From positions 1-33,597 of the forward strand of contig JASEIE010000006.1 of assembly GCA_030024065.1 (NCBI GenBank): a DNA stretch of 33,597 nt. Reading direction: 5' to 3'. The first letter of the stretch is position 1. The number at the start of each line of letters is the position of its first letter. The notes below the pieces were generated by a model that saw only the letters and a list, made by a program, of their open reading frames with translations, was not told the origin of the DNA and did no database searches. Of the stretch, positions 15,484 to 23,054 are shown piece by piece. The DNA is from Thermodesulfobacteriota bacterium (GTDB taxonomy: Bacteria > Desulfobacterota > BSN033 > UBA1163). A program made the position numbers and the translations under genes.

Positions 15484-16551
15484 ATGAAAAATCAAAGGTA
15501 TGGGAAAAGGATTGGTATGATCTGTTTAATGGCAATTTTATTTGTGATGACAGGGGCCACCTCTTTCGGCCTCATCTCTCTTGGCCAGGCGGCCCCAGTC
15601 TCCAACCCCATCGGCGGGAAGACCGTGGAGATGATGGTTCCATTTGGTCCGGGAGGATCTTTTGATGTGACCTGTCGTCTGGCTGCTCCATTTTTAGAAA
15701 AGGCATTGAAGAAGATCACAGGGGTTGACCAAACTGTCATTGTCGTCAACAAGCCCGGCGCAGCGGGTAGGACAGCATTAGTGGAAGTTTACAAGAAAGA
15801 TGCCAATGCCCCTGTGTTTGTACTGATGAGCGCCTCTGCCCTCCCTCAACAGGTTGGCATGCAAACGATTTATGATGTCGCCAAGTTTACCTATCTCGGC
15901 CGGGCCAGCGTGGACTTCCGGGCAATCTATATTCGAAAAGACCTTCCGATCAATACCTTCAAAGAGCTGGTCGACCGTTCCCAGAAGAAACCCTTCCTCA
16001 TCGGGACGAGTGGATTTGGGGCCTCCGAACATCAAAATACGCTGATGATGGCGAATATTTTGAGGAAAGAAGCCAATATCGATTTGCGGTTTGATTACGT
16101 CCATTTCAAAGGCGTGGGCGAAATACAGGCCGCCATGATGAGGAAAGACGTAGAGGGTTCGATCAACAGTCTTCCAGATACGTTGATGGTGGTAAGAAAC
16201 GATTATGGAAAGGTCATCGTTCAAATGGCTCCCAATCGGGTCAAGGAGTTGTTGCCGGATGTGCCGACATTGATTGAATCGGGGGTCTCCGGAGGCATTT
16301 CGGCGAAGGTTCAGAATGTCCTGATGCAGAAACGATCCTATGTCGCTTCACCGGAGATGAATCCGGCCCTTGCGGATGTTCTGAGAAAGGCTATCAAAGA
16401 AGCCCTCTATGATCCGGAACTTCTAGCGAAGGCGAAAAAGACAGATATTTCCATCGATTATGCTGATCCGGCCACTGATTTGCAGAATTCGAAAGATACC
16501 CTGAAAGCGATGGATGAATTTAAGGACTTGCTGGCCCAGATGTATAAATGA
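15484..16551 (+). CDS. TctC/Bug-family periplasmic solute-binding protein
   Basis: 355 residues. An N-terminal signal peptide (basic start KNQRYGKR, hydrophobic IGMICLMAILFVMTGA, cleavage likely after residue about 37) exports it to the periplasm. The mature part shows the Bug signatures: VEMMVPFGPGGSFDVTCRLA and VVNKPGAAGRTALVEVYKKD. Bug receptors bind carboxylates and related small acids, handing them to the TctA-TctB permease. No intact permease is in the window, only the tctA remnant immediately upstream, so the protein must use a permease encoded elsewhere or have lost its partner. ATG 15484 is preceded by a strong AAAGGAGG (15468-15475). It is followed by the grdE-like gene, so the ligand may be the Grd substrate. 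Confidence 0.88.
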   Translation: MKNQRYGKRIGMICLMAILFVMTGATSFGLISLGQAAPVSNPIGGKTVEMMVPFGPGGSFDVTCRLAAPFLEKALKKITGVDQTVIVVNKPGAAGRTALVEVYKKDANAPVFVLMSASALPQQVGMQTIYDVAKFTYLGRASVDFRAIYIRKDLPINTFKELVDRSQKKPFLIGTSGFGASEHQNTLMMANILRKEANIDLRFDYVHFKGVGEIQAAMMRKDVEGSINSLPDTLMVVRNDYGKVIVQMAPNRVKELLPDVPTLIESGVSGGISAKVQNVLMQKRSYVASPEMNPALADVLRKAIKEALYDPELLAKAKKTDISIDYADPATDLQNSKDTLKAMDEFKDLLAQMYK

Positions 16552-16651
16552 GGCAAAGCGGGACTTCCTGGAATCTCCCCGATCACTGCGAGGAGATTCC
16601 AGGGCCTGCCCTATGGAGGATGAACTTAGCCTCGTTAAGGAGAAGACCGTT

Positions 16652-17938
16652 ATGATATTAAATATGAAAAGTTATGAGGCGAAAGATGCCTTTTTGGGGA
16701 CGGAAACGAGATTTACCAATGGGGTCTTGACCATCCATTCGAAGGAACTTCAGGAGCGGTTGCTTCAGGATGAAGATCAAATCGAATCGGTGGATCTAGC
16801 CCTTGCCAAGCCGGGGAACAAAACGAGGATCATCCACATTCTTGATGCCATTGAGCCTCGAATAAAGGAGGGAGGAGGCGCTTCCCCCTTCCCCGGCCTC
16901 TTAGGGCCTCCCCATCGGGTAGGCCATGGAGTGACAAACAGACTTGCAGGGATGGCCGTCTTAACGTGCGCCGAATTTCCAGAGTATGACCCGGATTCCA
17001 TGATGGGGGCCAATGAAGGTGTTGTGGATATGGCAGGGCCCGGGGCGGTTCTATCTCCATTCGGCAACACGATCAACCTTGCTCTCGTCTTCAAACGAAA
17101 AAAGCAGGCAACGACTGAGGGATTTCACAAAGCCATTCGAATAGCCGGCTTTAAAACAGCCGCCTATTTGGCAGAGGCGGTGAAGGAGACCGAGCCGAAT
17201 CACGAAACGCAATATAGCCTGGAAAGAGATGGAGGGCTTGCAGGACTGCCTCGGATCGCTCATGTCTGCTTGCTCTCCAGCCTCTCATTGCCCCTGCGGG
17301 AGTCTTTTATCTATGGCTATCCGGTGGGAGGCATGCTGCCCACGGCGCTTCATCCCAACGAGATGCTCGATGGGGCGGTAGTGGGCAACTATTATATTTA
17401 CAGTGGGGTGAGGAATCCCACCTATTTCTATCAGAATAATCCCATCTTGCAGGAGTTATACAAGAAACATGGCAAGGAGTTGAATCTCGTCGGGGTCATC
17501 TTGTCGCGAGCAGGTGATACCTCGACGACGGGGAAACTGAATCAAGCGGCAATGGCTGCAGGGCTTGCGAAACTGATGCAGATCGACGGGGTCATTGTCT
17601 CAGCGAATGCCGGTGGACAACAGCTTGTGGATTTCATGTTTGTGTGCCAACAGTGTGAGAAGAGAGGAATCAAAGCAGTGGGAATTGTGGCGGAGATGGC
17701 GAACCAGGATGGAGCTGACTTTGGCTTTCCGATCGTCCTCCCGGAGGCGGATGCCCTGGTGAGTACCGGAAACCGTGAGGAACTGGTGGACCTGCCACCA
17801 ATGGAAACCGTTGTCGGTGGAGACAAGATATTAGATCGTGAAGGCTGGGCTGGGAAGCCCCTCATCGTACCACTGCGACATGTGTATGGCTCCGGCACCC
17901 AGATCGGCGCATGGAACATTGCTGCAGAGGCTTTTTAG
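16652..17938 (+). CDS. GrdE-like component B subunit without the pyruvoyl-forming cysteine
   Basis: 428 residues from ATG 16652 (AAGGAG 16637-16642 upstream), the same length as GrdE of glycine reductase. Known GrdE is a proprotein cut at Asn241-Cys242; the Cys becomes a pyruvoyl group that binds the amine substrate as a Schiff base. Family features are visible: NGVLTIHSKEL, VDLALAKPGNKTRI, EGVVDMAGPGAVLSPFGNTI, PVGGMLPTALHPNEMLDGAV, NPILQELYKKHGKELNLVGV and LPPMETVVGG. At the cleavage site the residues are N246-Y247 (GNYYIYSG; the Tyr codon is at 17390-17392) where GNC is expected, and no other Cys stands close by. The protein should therefore stay uncut and lack pyruvoyl. It could act on a substrate that needs no Schiff base, or serve as a structural partner of GrdB. 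Substrate unknown. Confidence 0.85.
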   Translation: MILNMKSYEAKDAFLGTETRFTNGVLTIHSKELQERLLQDEDQIESVDLALAKPGNKTRIIHILDAIEPRIKEGGGASPFPGLLGPPHRVGHGVTNRLAGMAVLTCAEFPEYDPDSMMGANEGVVDMAGPGAVLSPFGNTINLALVFKRKKQATTEGFHKAIRIAGFKTAAYLAEAVKETEPNHETQYSLERDGGLAGLPRIAHVCLLSSLSLPLRESFIYGYPVGGMLPTALHPNEMLDGAVVGNYYIYSGVRNPTYFYQNNPILQELYKKHGKELNLVGVILSRAGDTSTTGKLNQAAMAAGLAKLMQIDGVIVSANAGGQQLVDFMFVCQQCEKRGIKAVGIVAEMANQDGADFGFPIVLPEADALVSTGNREELVDLPPMETVVGGDKILDREGWAGKPLIVPLRHVYGSGTQIGAWNIAAEAF

Positions 17939-17949
17939 GAGGTGGAGGG

Positions 17950-19260
17950 ATGAAGTCGAAAGTCCATGTAGTCCATTATATTAATCAGTTTTTTGCAGGG
18001 ATGGGCGGGGAGGAACAGGCAGGGGCTTCCCTCCAAATGAGGGAAGGGGCTGTAGGTCCTGGTAAAGGTCTCATGGAGGCCTCGGCCGGAAGATTGGAAA
18101 TTATGCAGACAATGGTCTGCGGTGATAACTTCTTCCAGGATCACACCGATGAGGTTTTAAAAGAGATTGGGCGAGCGGTGGAAGAGACCTCCCCGGATGT
18201 CTTCATAGCAGGTCCGGCCTTTAATGCGGGTCGATATGGGATCGCCTGCCGGGCTGCTTGCGAATGGATAAGCAAGGGAACCGGAATTCCGACTGTTACC
18301 GCAATGTATAAAGAGAATCCTGCAATGGATATGAAACCAGTCGGGACCTATATCTTAGGGTGCGGTGACAGCGTCCGAGACATGAAGGCCATTCTTCCGC
18401 TCCTGGCTGATTTTGCTTACCGGCTGGGGACCAGAGACAAGATCGGGAGTGCCGAAGCAGAGGGTTATTTTGCACGAGGCGTTCGTCGAAATGTCCTCAA
18501 AGGGCAGATCGCCGCGGCTCGAGCGGTAGAAATGCTGATCGCCAAGATCGGGGACAACCCATTTAAGACAGAAATACCTCTACCCTCTTTGGATAAGGTC
18601 GTTTCGCCTGCACCCATCTCCGATTTGAAAAAAGCGACGATCGTTCTTGTCACCGATGGGGGAGTCGTTCCAAGAGGGAATCCGGATCGTCTTGAATCGG
18701 CAAGAGCGACCAAATGGTTCCAATATTCAGTTGCTGGCAAGGATCATTTAAAGGCAGCGGAGTATGAATCAATTCACGGGGGGTTCGATCTGACGGCTGT
18801 AAACCAGGATCCCAATAGGGTCGTTCCTGTCGATGCCATGCGAGAATTGGAGCGAGAGGAGAGGATCAAAAAACTGTATGATGCGTTCTATTCAACCACG
18901 GGGATGACCACCCCCATCGTCGATTCAATACGCATTGGGAAGGAGATTGCGGCAAGTATTGCCGCCACAGGGGCCGAGGGGATCGTGTTGACAGGCACGT
19001 GAGCAACCAGCACTCGTTGCGGTGCAACGATTTGTAAAGAGATTGAGCGTTTTGGGATTCCTGTCGTCATGATCACCGCCCTTCCCGAAGTGGCCCAGAA
19101 CGTCGGGGCTACGCGCATCCTTCGGGGGCATGCCCTGACCTCACCGGTCGGCAACTCCCATCTGGAACCGACCGCTGAAAAAGCCTTCCGGAAAAAGCTG
19201 GTCTGGCGCGCCCTTGAGATGCTGACTCAAAAGGTTGAGGAACAACTGGTGGTCCATTAA
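17950..19260 (+). CDS. grdB: Glycine reductase component B selenoprotein (GrdB-like), selenocysteine at TGA 19000-19002
   Basis: Read through the in-frame TGA, the gene has 437 codons including the stop (436 residues), the usual GrdB length, with Sec at residue 351 (350 in described GrdB). Context around it is GIVLTGT-Sec-ATSTRCGATICKEIERF, matching the family pattern LTSTUGTCTRCGATMVKEIE. The sequence stays strongly GrdB-like after the TGA (PVVMITALPEVAQNVGATRI, then a helical end VEEQLVVH). GrdB carries the redox-active Sec that breaks the C-N bond and passes a carboxymethyl-type group to GrdA. N-terminal features include VHYINQFFAGMGGEEQAGA and AGPAFNAGRYGIACRAACEW. ATG 17950 follows AGGAGGTGGAGGG and lies 11 bases after grdE-like, so the two are coupled. 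A standard gene caller will end the gene at 19002 and lose the last 85 residues. Confidence 0.92.
19003..19029 (+). promoter_or_regulatory. SECIS-like hairpin for selenocysteine insertion in grdB
   Basis: CGTTGC (19015-19020), loop GGT and GCAACG (19024-19029) form a perfect six-pair hairpin. Its loop begins 18 bases behind the TGA and contains GG(U). Bacterial SECIS elements are known to have a G-containing apical loop about 16-37 bases after the UGA, which SelB recognises. The stem lies inside the coding sequence (TRCGAT). Confidence 0.7.
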
Positions 19261-19316
19261 AAGATTTTTCATCCCATCATCTTTCCAGACGGTCCTTGAG
19301 ATTTCTGAAGAAGTCC

Positions 19317-19359
19317 GGAGCAGGCAGGGGTAATGCCTTTCAATCCCCCTACCTGCTCC
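19317..19359 (+). terminator. Strong GC hairpin between grdB and the XRE-cupin gene
   Basis: GGAGCAGG at 19317-19324 pairs perfectly with CCTGCTCC at 19352-19359, and the stem continues with AGGGG against CCCCT after one mismatch. No U-run follows, so it may be a pausing or processing site rather than a classical terminator. It separates the Grd locus from the next operon; the rest of the 163-base gap shows nothing else. Confidence 0.45.
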
Positions 19360-19423
19360 AGGCCATCTTCGATGGTGTAGAGAGATAGGTTTTTAGAGTC
19401 CCCTCCTTTGGAATTTGAGATCT

Positions 19424-19972
19424 ATGGAAGAGATTGGTAAAAAAATTAAAGCTTTTCGGGCCGTGAATAAGATGACTCTCAAGCAATTAGCCCAAAGAGC
19501 TGGCTGCACTGATGCCTACCTCTCTCAACTCGAAAGGGGGCTCGCCAACCCTTCCATTATGATTTTGAAAAAGATCGCCTCCGCCCTTCAGATAAAGGTG
19601 GTTGATTTCTTCCTTGAGCCCCAAACAGAGGAGAATGATGTGGTCCTCAAAGAAGGGGAGAGAGTGAATATTGTTTTTAAACGAGGGGATGCGAAGATCC
19701 AGATGATGGTTCGTAGTATTCAAAATAAACGAATGCAGCCCTTCTATACGACGATTGAGCCCGGAGGTGGGTCAAAAGGATCTTATTCCCATATCGGAGA
19801 AGAGTTTGGAATAGTCCTGCAGGGAGAGTTAGAGATCAATCTGAATGGGAAACCCTATCGAGTCAAAAAGAACGAAAGTTTTTATTTTTCATCGCAGGAA
19901 CCTCATAGCTGGTCAAATCCCGGAAAAAAAAAGACGGTTGTGATATGGGTGGTGAGTCCACCGACCTTTTAA
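19424..19972 (+). CDS. XRE-family regulator with C-terminal cupin sensor domain
   Basis: 182 residues from ATG 19424 (an in-frame TTG at 19415 is less likely). Residues 5-60 form the helix-turn-helix domain: IGKKIKAFRAVNKMTLKQLA, RAGCTDAYLSQLERGLANPS, IMILKKIASALQI. Residues about 110-180 form a cupin barrel (IEPGGGSKGSYSHIGEEFGI, then NGKPYRVKKNESFYFSSQEP, HSW). His and Glu residues in the barrel could bind a metal or ligand. Regulators of this XRE-cupin (PuuR/SutR-like) type control amine or amino-acid catabolism genes, usually next to their targets. It starts the molybdenum hydroxylase operon (the stop lies seven bases before the next ATG) and stands behind grdB, so it is a plausible local regulator of both. 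Confidence 0.88.
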   Translation: MEEIGKKIKAFRAVNKMTLKQLAQRAGCTDAYLSQLERGLANPSIMILKKIASALQIKVVDFFLEPQTEENDVVLKEGERVNIVFKRGDAKIQMMVRSIQNKRMQPFYTTIEPGGGSKGSYSHIGEEFGIVLQGELEINLNGKPYRVKKNESFYFSSQEPHSWSNPGKKKTVVIWVVSPPTF

Positions 19973-19979
19973 ATGAACG

Positions 19980-20858
19980 ATGAATTGGATTGCCTACGAG
20001 AAACCCAAAACTCTGGATGAAGGCCTGACGCTCCTGGAACAGGCAAAAGGGAGAGGTCGCGTCATCGCCGGAGGAACGGACCTCTTTCTTCAGTTAAAAA
20101 GACGTGAATATTTTGCCGATCTCCTTGTGGACATCACCGGAATCCAAGAGATGAAACAGATTCTGGAGGGAGATGGATGGGTGCGAATTGGGGCTGGAGT
20201 CACCCATGGGGAGGTGGCGAAGAATTCCCTGATCCAGCTGGAAGCAAAGGCTCTTGCCCAGGGCTGCGGCCAGGTGGGATCGCCTCAAATCCGCAATATG
20301 GGAACACTGGTGGGCAATGTGGTGAGCGCTCAGCCGGCGGCTGATGGGGCTATTCCATTGATGGTTCTTGAGGCGGAGTTGAAGGTGGTTGATCGTGCAG
20401 CAGGGCGCTGGATAGCTCTTGAGGACGCTTACAGGGGGGTCGGTCTTTCAGCAGTTGATCCAGCTAATGAAGTGGTAACAGAGGTGAGGTTCAGAAAGCC
20501 GGGGGACTATTGTAGGACTGGGTTCTTCCGGATGGCCAGGCGAAAGGCCCTTGCTCTCCCCATCTTGAACGGGGCCGTTAGCATTCGACTTGACTCTTCA
20601 AAGGATCGCATAGAAAGGGCAAGAATAGCCATCGGTCCCGTGGCGGAGAAACCCTTCCGTTCGAGAAAAGCAGAGGCCTGCCTCGAATCCACAGGGATTT
20701 CTCAAAAGAATTTTCACGAGGCATGCCGGATCGCCTCGGAAGAAGCAAATCCGAGAACGAGCCTGAGAGGCAGCGCCTCTTACCGGAAAGAAATGGTAAG
20801 GGTTCATCTTTTTAGAACCATTGAAAGAATCCTCAACGAGTTAAGGAAAACGAAATGA
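19980..20858 (+). CDS. Molybdenum hydroxylase FAD-binding subunit (CoxM/XdhB type)
   Basis: 292 residues. Medium subunit of a xanthine-dehydrogenase-family enzyme; it passes electrons from the [2Fe-2S] clusters via FAD to NAD or another acceptor. FAD-binding signatures: VIAGGTDLFLQLKRREYFAD (the AGGTDL loop) and SPQIRNMGTLVGNVVSAQPA (the RN.GT.GGN.. loop, here LVGN in place of the usual IGGN). The C-terminal CO-dehydrogenase flavoprotein domain is present. An extra [4Fe-4S] insert of the 4-hydroxybenzoyl-CoA reductase type is absent. The gene follows the regulator by seven bases and overlaps the 2Fe-2S gene by four (ATGA). Confidence 0.92.
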   Translation: MNWIAYEKPKTLDEGLTLLEQAKGRGRVIAGGTDLFLQLKRREYFADLLVDITGIQEMKQILEGDGWVRIGAGVTHGEVAKNSLIQLEAKALAQGCGQVGSPQIRNMGTLVGNVVSAQPAADGAIPLMVLEAELKVVDRAAGRWIALEDAYRGVGLSAVDPANEVVTEVRFRKPGDYCRTGFFRMARRKALALPILNGAVSIRLDSSKDRIERARIAIGPVAEKPFRSRKAEACLESTGISQKNFHEACRIASEEANPRTSLRGSASYRKEMVRVHLFRTIERILNELRKTK

Positions 20859-21358
20859 CACGGCGAAGGGTGCGTATTCAGGTAAATGGGAACTGGGTTG
20901 AAAGAGAGACAACCCCTGACCGTATACTTCTTGACTTCCTTCGGGGAGATTTAGGTCTCACCGGCACGAAAAAGGGATGTGAAGAAGGCGAATGCGGAGC
21001 GTGCACCATCCTCCTGGATGGGAAGGCGGTGCTTTCCTGCATCATGCCAGCCGTAAAGGCTGATGGAGCGGAGATTCTGACGGTGGAAGGACTGGCAGAA
21101 AAGGATGGGCTCCACCCCATTCAACAGGCCTTCTGGGAGGAGGGTGCTGTTCAGTGCGGTTATTGTACACCGGGAATGCTTCTTTCGGCAAAAGCATTAC
21201 TCGATGAAAACTCAGAACCCACAATTGAAGAGGTGAAAGAGGCCATCTCTGGAAACCTGTGCCGGTGCACGGGGTACGGGAGAATCCTCCGCGCCATCCA
21301 GGTGGCATCGGAAAGAATGCGAAGGGAAAAAAATAGCCGTTCGATTGTTATATTTTGA
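20855..21358 (+). CDS. Molybdenum hydroxylase [2Fe-2S] subunit (CoxS/XdhC type)
   Basis: 167 residues. Plant-type [2Fe-2S] ligands C42, C47, C50 and C62 (GCEEGECGACTILLDG) and the second cluster C101, C104, C136 and C138 (QCGYCTPGMLLSAKALL and NLCRCTGYGRI) are all present. It forms the electron path from the molybdenum site to FAD. The ATGA overlap with the FAD subunit shows tight coupling. The last residues (NSRSIVIF) lead into an AT-rich repeat, so the extreme C-terminus may be altered by it. The matching large subunit comes only after a UbiD and a zinc-ribbon gene. Confidence 0.94.
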   Translation: MTRRRVRIQVNGNWVERETTPDRILLDFLRGDLGLTGTKKGCEEGECGACTILLDGKAVLSCIMPAVKADGAEILTVEGLAEKDGLHPIQQAFWEEGAVQCGYCTPGMLLSAKALLDENSEPTIEEVKEAISGNLCRCTGYGRILRAIQVASERMRREKNSRSIVIF

Positions 21359-21412
21359 ATATTTGATATTTGAATTTCGAAATTGTTTGGGATTCGGTGA
21401 TTGGGATTTTCC
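21351..21412. repeat. AT-rich word repeat before the UbiD gene
   Basis: Words such as GAATATTTGATATTTGAATT and TTGTTTGGGATTCGGTGATT fill the gap between the 2Fe-2S gene and the UbiD gene. They are similar in style to the right half of the repeat at 12463-12588. An open frame runs through it, but it is not protein-like. Confidence 0.45.
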
Positions 21413-21429
21413 GGAAAGGGGGTAATGAT

Positions 21430-22821
21430 TTGGCAAAAGACCTAAGATCGTGGTTGCAGGAACTTGAAGAGAAAACACCGGGTGAACTGATTCGGGTTGT
21501 AAGGACTTTAGATCCTACGGTTTTTGAGACGACGGCCATTCTCGATCAGATGGAATCTCAGGGAAGATTTGAAGCTGTCCTCTTTGAGAAGGTGAAGGAC
21601 CTCAAAGGGAATGTGAGCCCTTTTAAGATTTTGATGAATACCTTCGGAACGTTGCGAAAGATCGGCGTCTCTCTCGACATTCCGGAGGGGAAACGGATCG
21701 AGATTATCGAGAGGATGCTTGAACGTCAGACGAAGACCGTGAAGCCCCTCAATATCCCAAAAGAGGAGGCTCCGGTGAAGGAAGTCATTGTAACGGGAGA
21801 TGACCTCGATCTGAGAAATCTTCCCATTGTCCGTCATGTGGACATGGATGGAGGCCCCTATCTTACACCCATCATCGTTTCGAAAGAGCCGGGGGGAGGG
21901 CGTTACAATGTTTCGTGGAATCGCATGATGTACCTCGACTCCAAACATCTGGGGATCTACATGTCACCGCGGCACCTCTGGTCCTACTTTTCAAAGGCAG
22001 AATCGAAAGGGAAAAATATTCCAATCGGCGTGGTTCTGGGCCATCACCCTGCGTTCCTGATCACCGGGGCGCTCCTCACTCCTCTGAATGAGGATGAATA
22101 CGATGCGGCCGGAGGGGTTCTTGAAGAGCCCCTCCGCTTGGTTCCCTCGGAATCTTACGGCGAAGAACTTCTCATCCCTGCGGATGCAGAGTTGGTGATC
22201 GAGGGAGAGATCCATGTGGAAAAGCGGGTGGTGGAAGGTCCGTTTGGGGAGTTCACAGGGTACAGTGGGTCTCAGAGGCTTGCCTGTCTCTTCGAAGCCA
22301 AGGCGCTGACTGGTCGGCGGGATGCGATTTTGATCGATATCTTCCCTTGCAAGACGGAGCATCTCAATGCCCATCTCCCCATCGAAGCATCGATCTATGC
22401 CAAGGCGAAGGAGGCTGTTCCCACTGTGAAGGAGACCTGCTGGATTGGCTCGGGAGGTCCCTTCCACCTGATCATCAGCATGAAGAAGACCATGGAGGGA
22501 CAGCCCATGCGTGCGGCGATGGCAGCACTTTCCGCCTCCAATTTCTTGAAACATGTCATCGTCGTGGATGACGATATTGACCCGACCAACCTTAAAGAGG
22601 TCATGTGGGCTGTGGCGACCCGGGTTCAGGCTAGTGAGGATGTGGTCATTTTAAAAGGACTTCAGGGTCAAGTCCTTGATCCTTCGATTAGAGGTGAAAT
22701 CCGGTCAGATGGAATGATCATCGATGCGACGAAACCGATCGATCGCCCCTTTCCAAAGCGGGGTCAGGTCCCAAGTGAAGTTTTAGAAAAAATCCGACTT
22801 GAAGATTACATCAGGAGGTAA
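21430..22821 (+). CDS. UbiD-family prenylated-FMN (de)carboxylase
   Basis: 463 residues from TTG 21430, chosen because AAAGGGGG (21416-21422) lies at the right distance and the upstream extension is repeat DNA. UbiD enzymes decarboxylate, or carboxylate, aromatic, heteroaromatic and alpha,beta-unsaturated acids using prenylated FMN made by UbiX. The catalytic Arg-Glu-Glu set is visible: R165 (NVSWNRMMYL), E269 and E274 (EGPFGEFTGYSG). Their spacing (104 and 109 residues) equals that of Fdc1 Arg173, Glu277 and Glu282. The family stretch IPIGVVLGHHPAFLITGALL is also present. It sits between subunits of a molybdenum hydroxylase, suggesting both act on the same ring compound. No ubiX gene is in the window. 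Confidence 0.9.
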   Translation: MAKDLRSWLQELEEKTPGELIRVVRTLDPTVFETTAILDQMESQGRFEAVLFEKVKDLKGNVSPFKILMNTFGTLRKIGVSLDIPEGKRIEIIERMLERQTKTVKPLNIPKEEAPVKEVIVTGDDLDLRNLPIVRHVDMDGGPYLTPIIVSKEPGGGRYNVSWNRMMYLDSKHLGIYMSPRHLWSYFSKAESKGKNIPIGVVLGHHPAFLITGALLTPLNEDEYDAAGGVLEEPLRLVPSESYGEELLIPADAELVIEGEIHVEKRVVEGPFGEFTGYSGSQRLACLFEAKALTGRRDAILIDIFPCKTEHLNAHLPIEASIYAKAKEAVPTVKETCWIGSGGPFHLIISMKKTMEGQPMRAAMAALSASNFLKHVIVVDDDIDPTNLKEVMWAVATRVQASEDVVILKGLQGQVLDPSIRGEIRSDGMIIDATKPIDRPFPKRGQVPSEVLEKIRLEDYIRR

Positions 22822-22823
22822 GT

Positions 22824-23054
22824 ATGGATATATTCGACGTAACCTGTCCGAGATGCAAGAGGGTGTACTACTGCGAACTCCTCCTTTTTGAACTGGAGGT
22901 GAAGCTCCACTGCCCTTACTGTGGCCACTATTTTTACCGTAAGGAGAGTCCGAGAGTCTACGTTGGTGGGGCCGGAACCTCCGCGGTGGCGCAGATCAAA
23001 GGAGGGATCAGAACGGAGATGATCTACGAACCGGGAGAGGAGAAGAATGGCTGA
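22824..23054 (+). CDS. Small zinc-ribbon protein between UbiD and molybdenum hydroxylase large subunit
   Basis: 76 residues. Two CxxC knuckles (C8-P-R-C11 and C30-P-Y-C33, in TCPRCKRVYYC and LHCPYCGHYFYRKE) fit a single zinc or rubredoxin-like site. The rest, with VYVGGAGTSAVAQIKGG, is low in hydrophobic residues. It starts two bases after the UbiD stop codon and overlaps the large-subunit gene by eight bases, so it is made together with them. I do not recognise a named family. An accessory or gamma-like subunit for the UbiD enzyme, or an assembly factor for the hydroxylase, are the likeliest roles; both are inference. Confidence 0.75.
   Translation: MDIFDVTCPRCKRVYYCELLLFELEVKLHCPYCGHYFYRKESPRVYVGGAGTSAVAQIKGGIRTEMIYEPGEEKNG

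Noticed and set aside
19000..19002. TGA taken as the real end of the grdB gene
   Set aside because: Strong GrdB similarity continues in frame to 19260, and the TGA stands at the known Sec position with a hairpin behind it.
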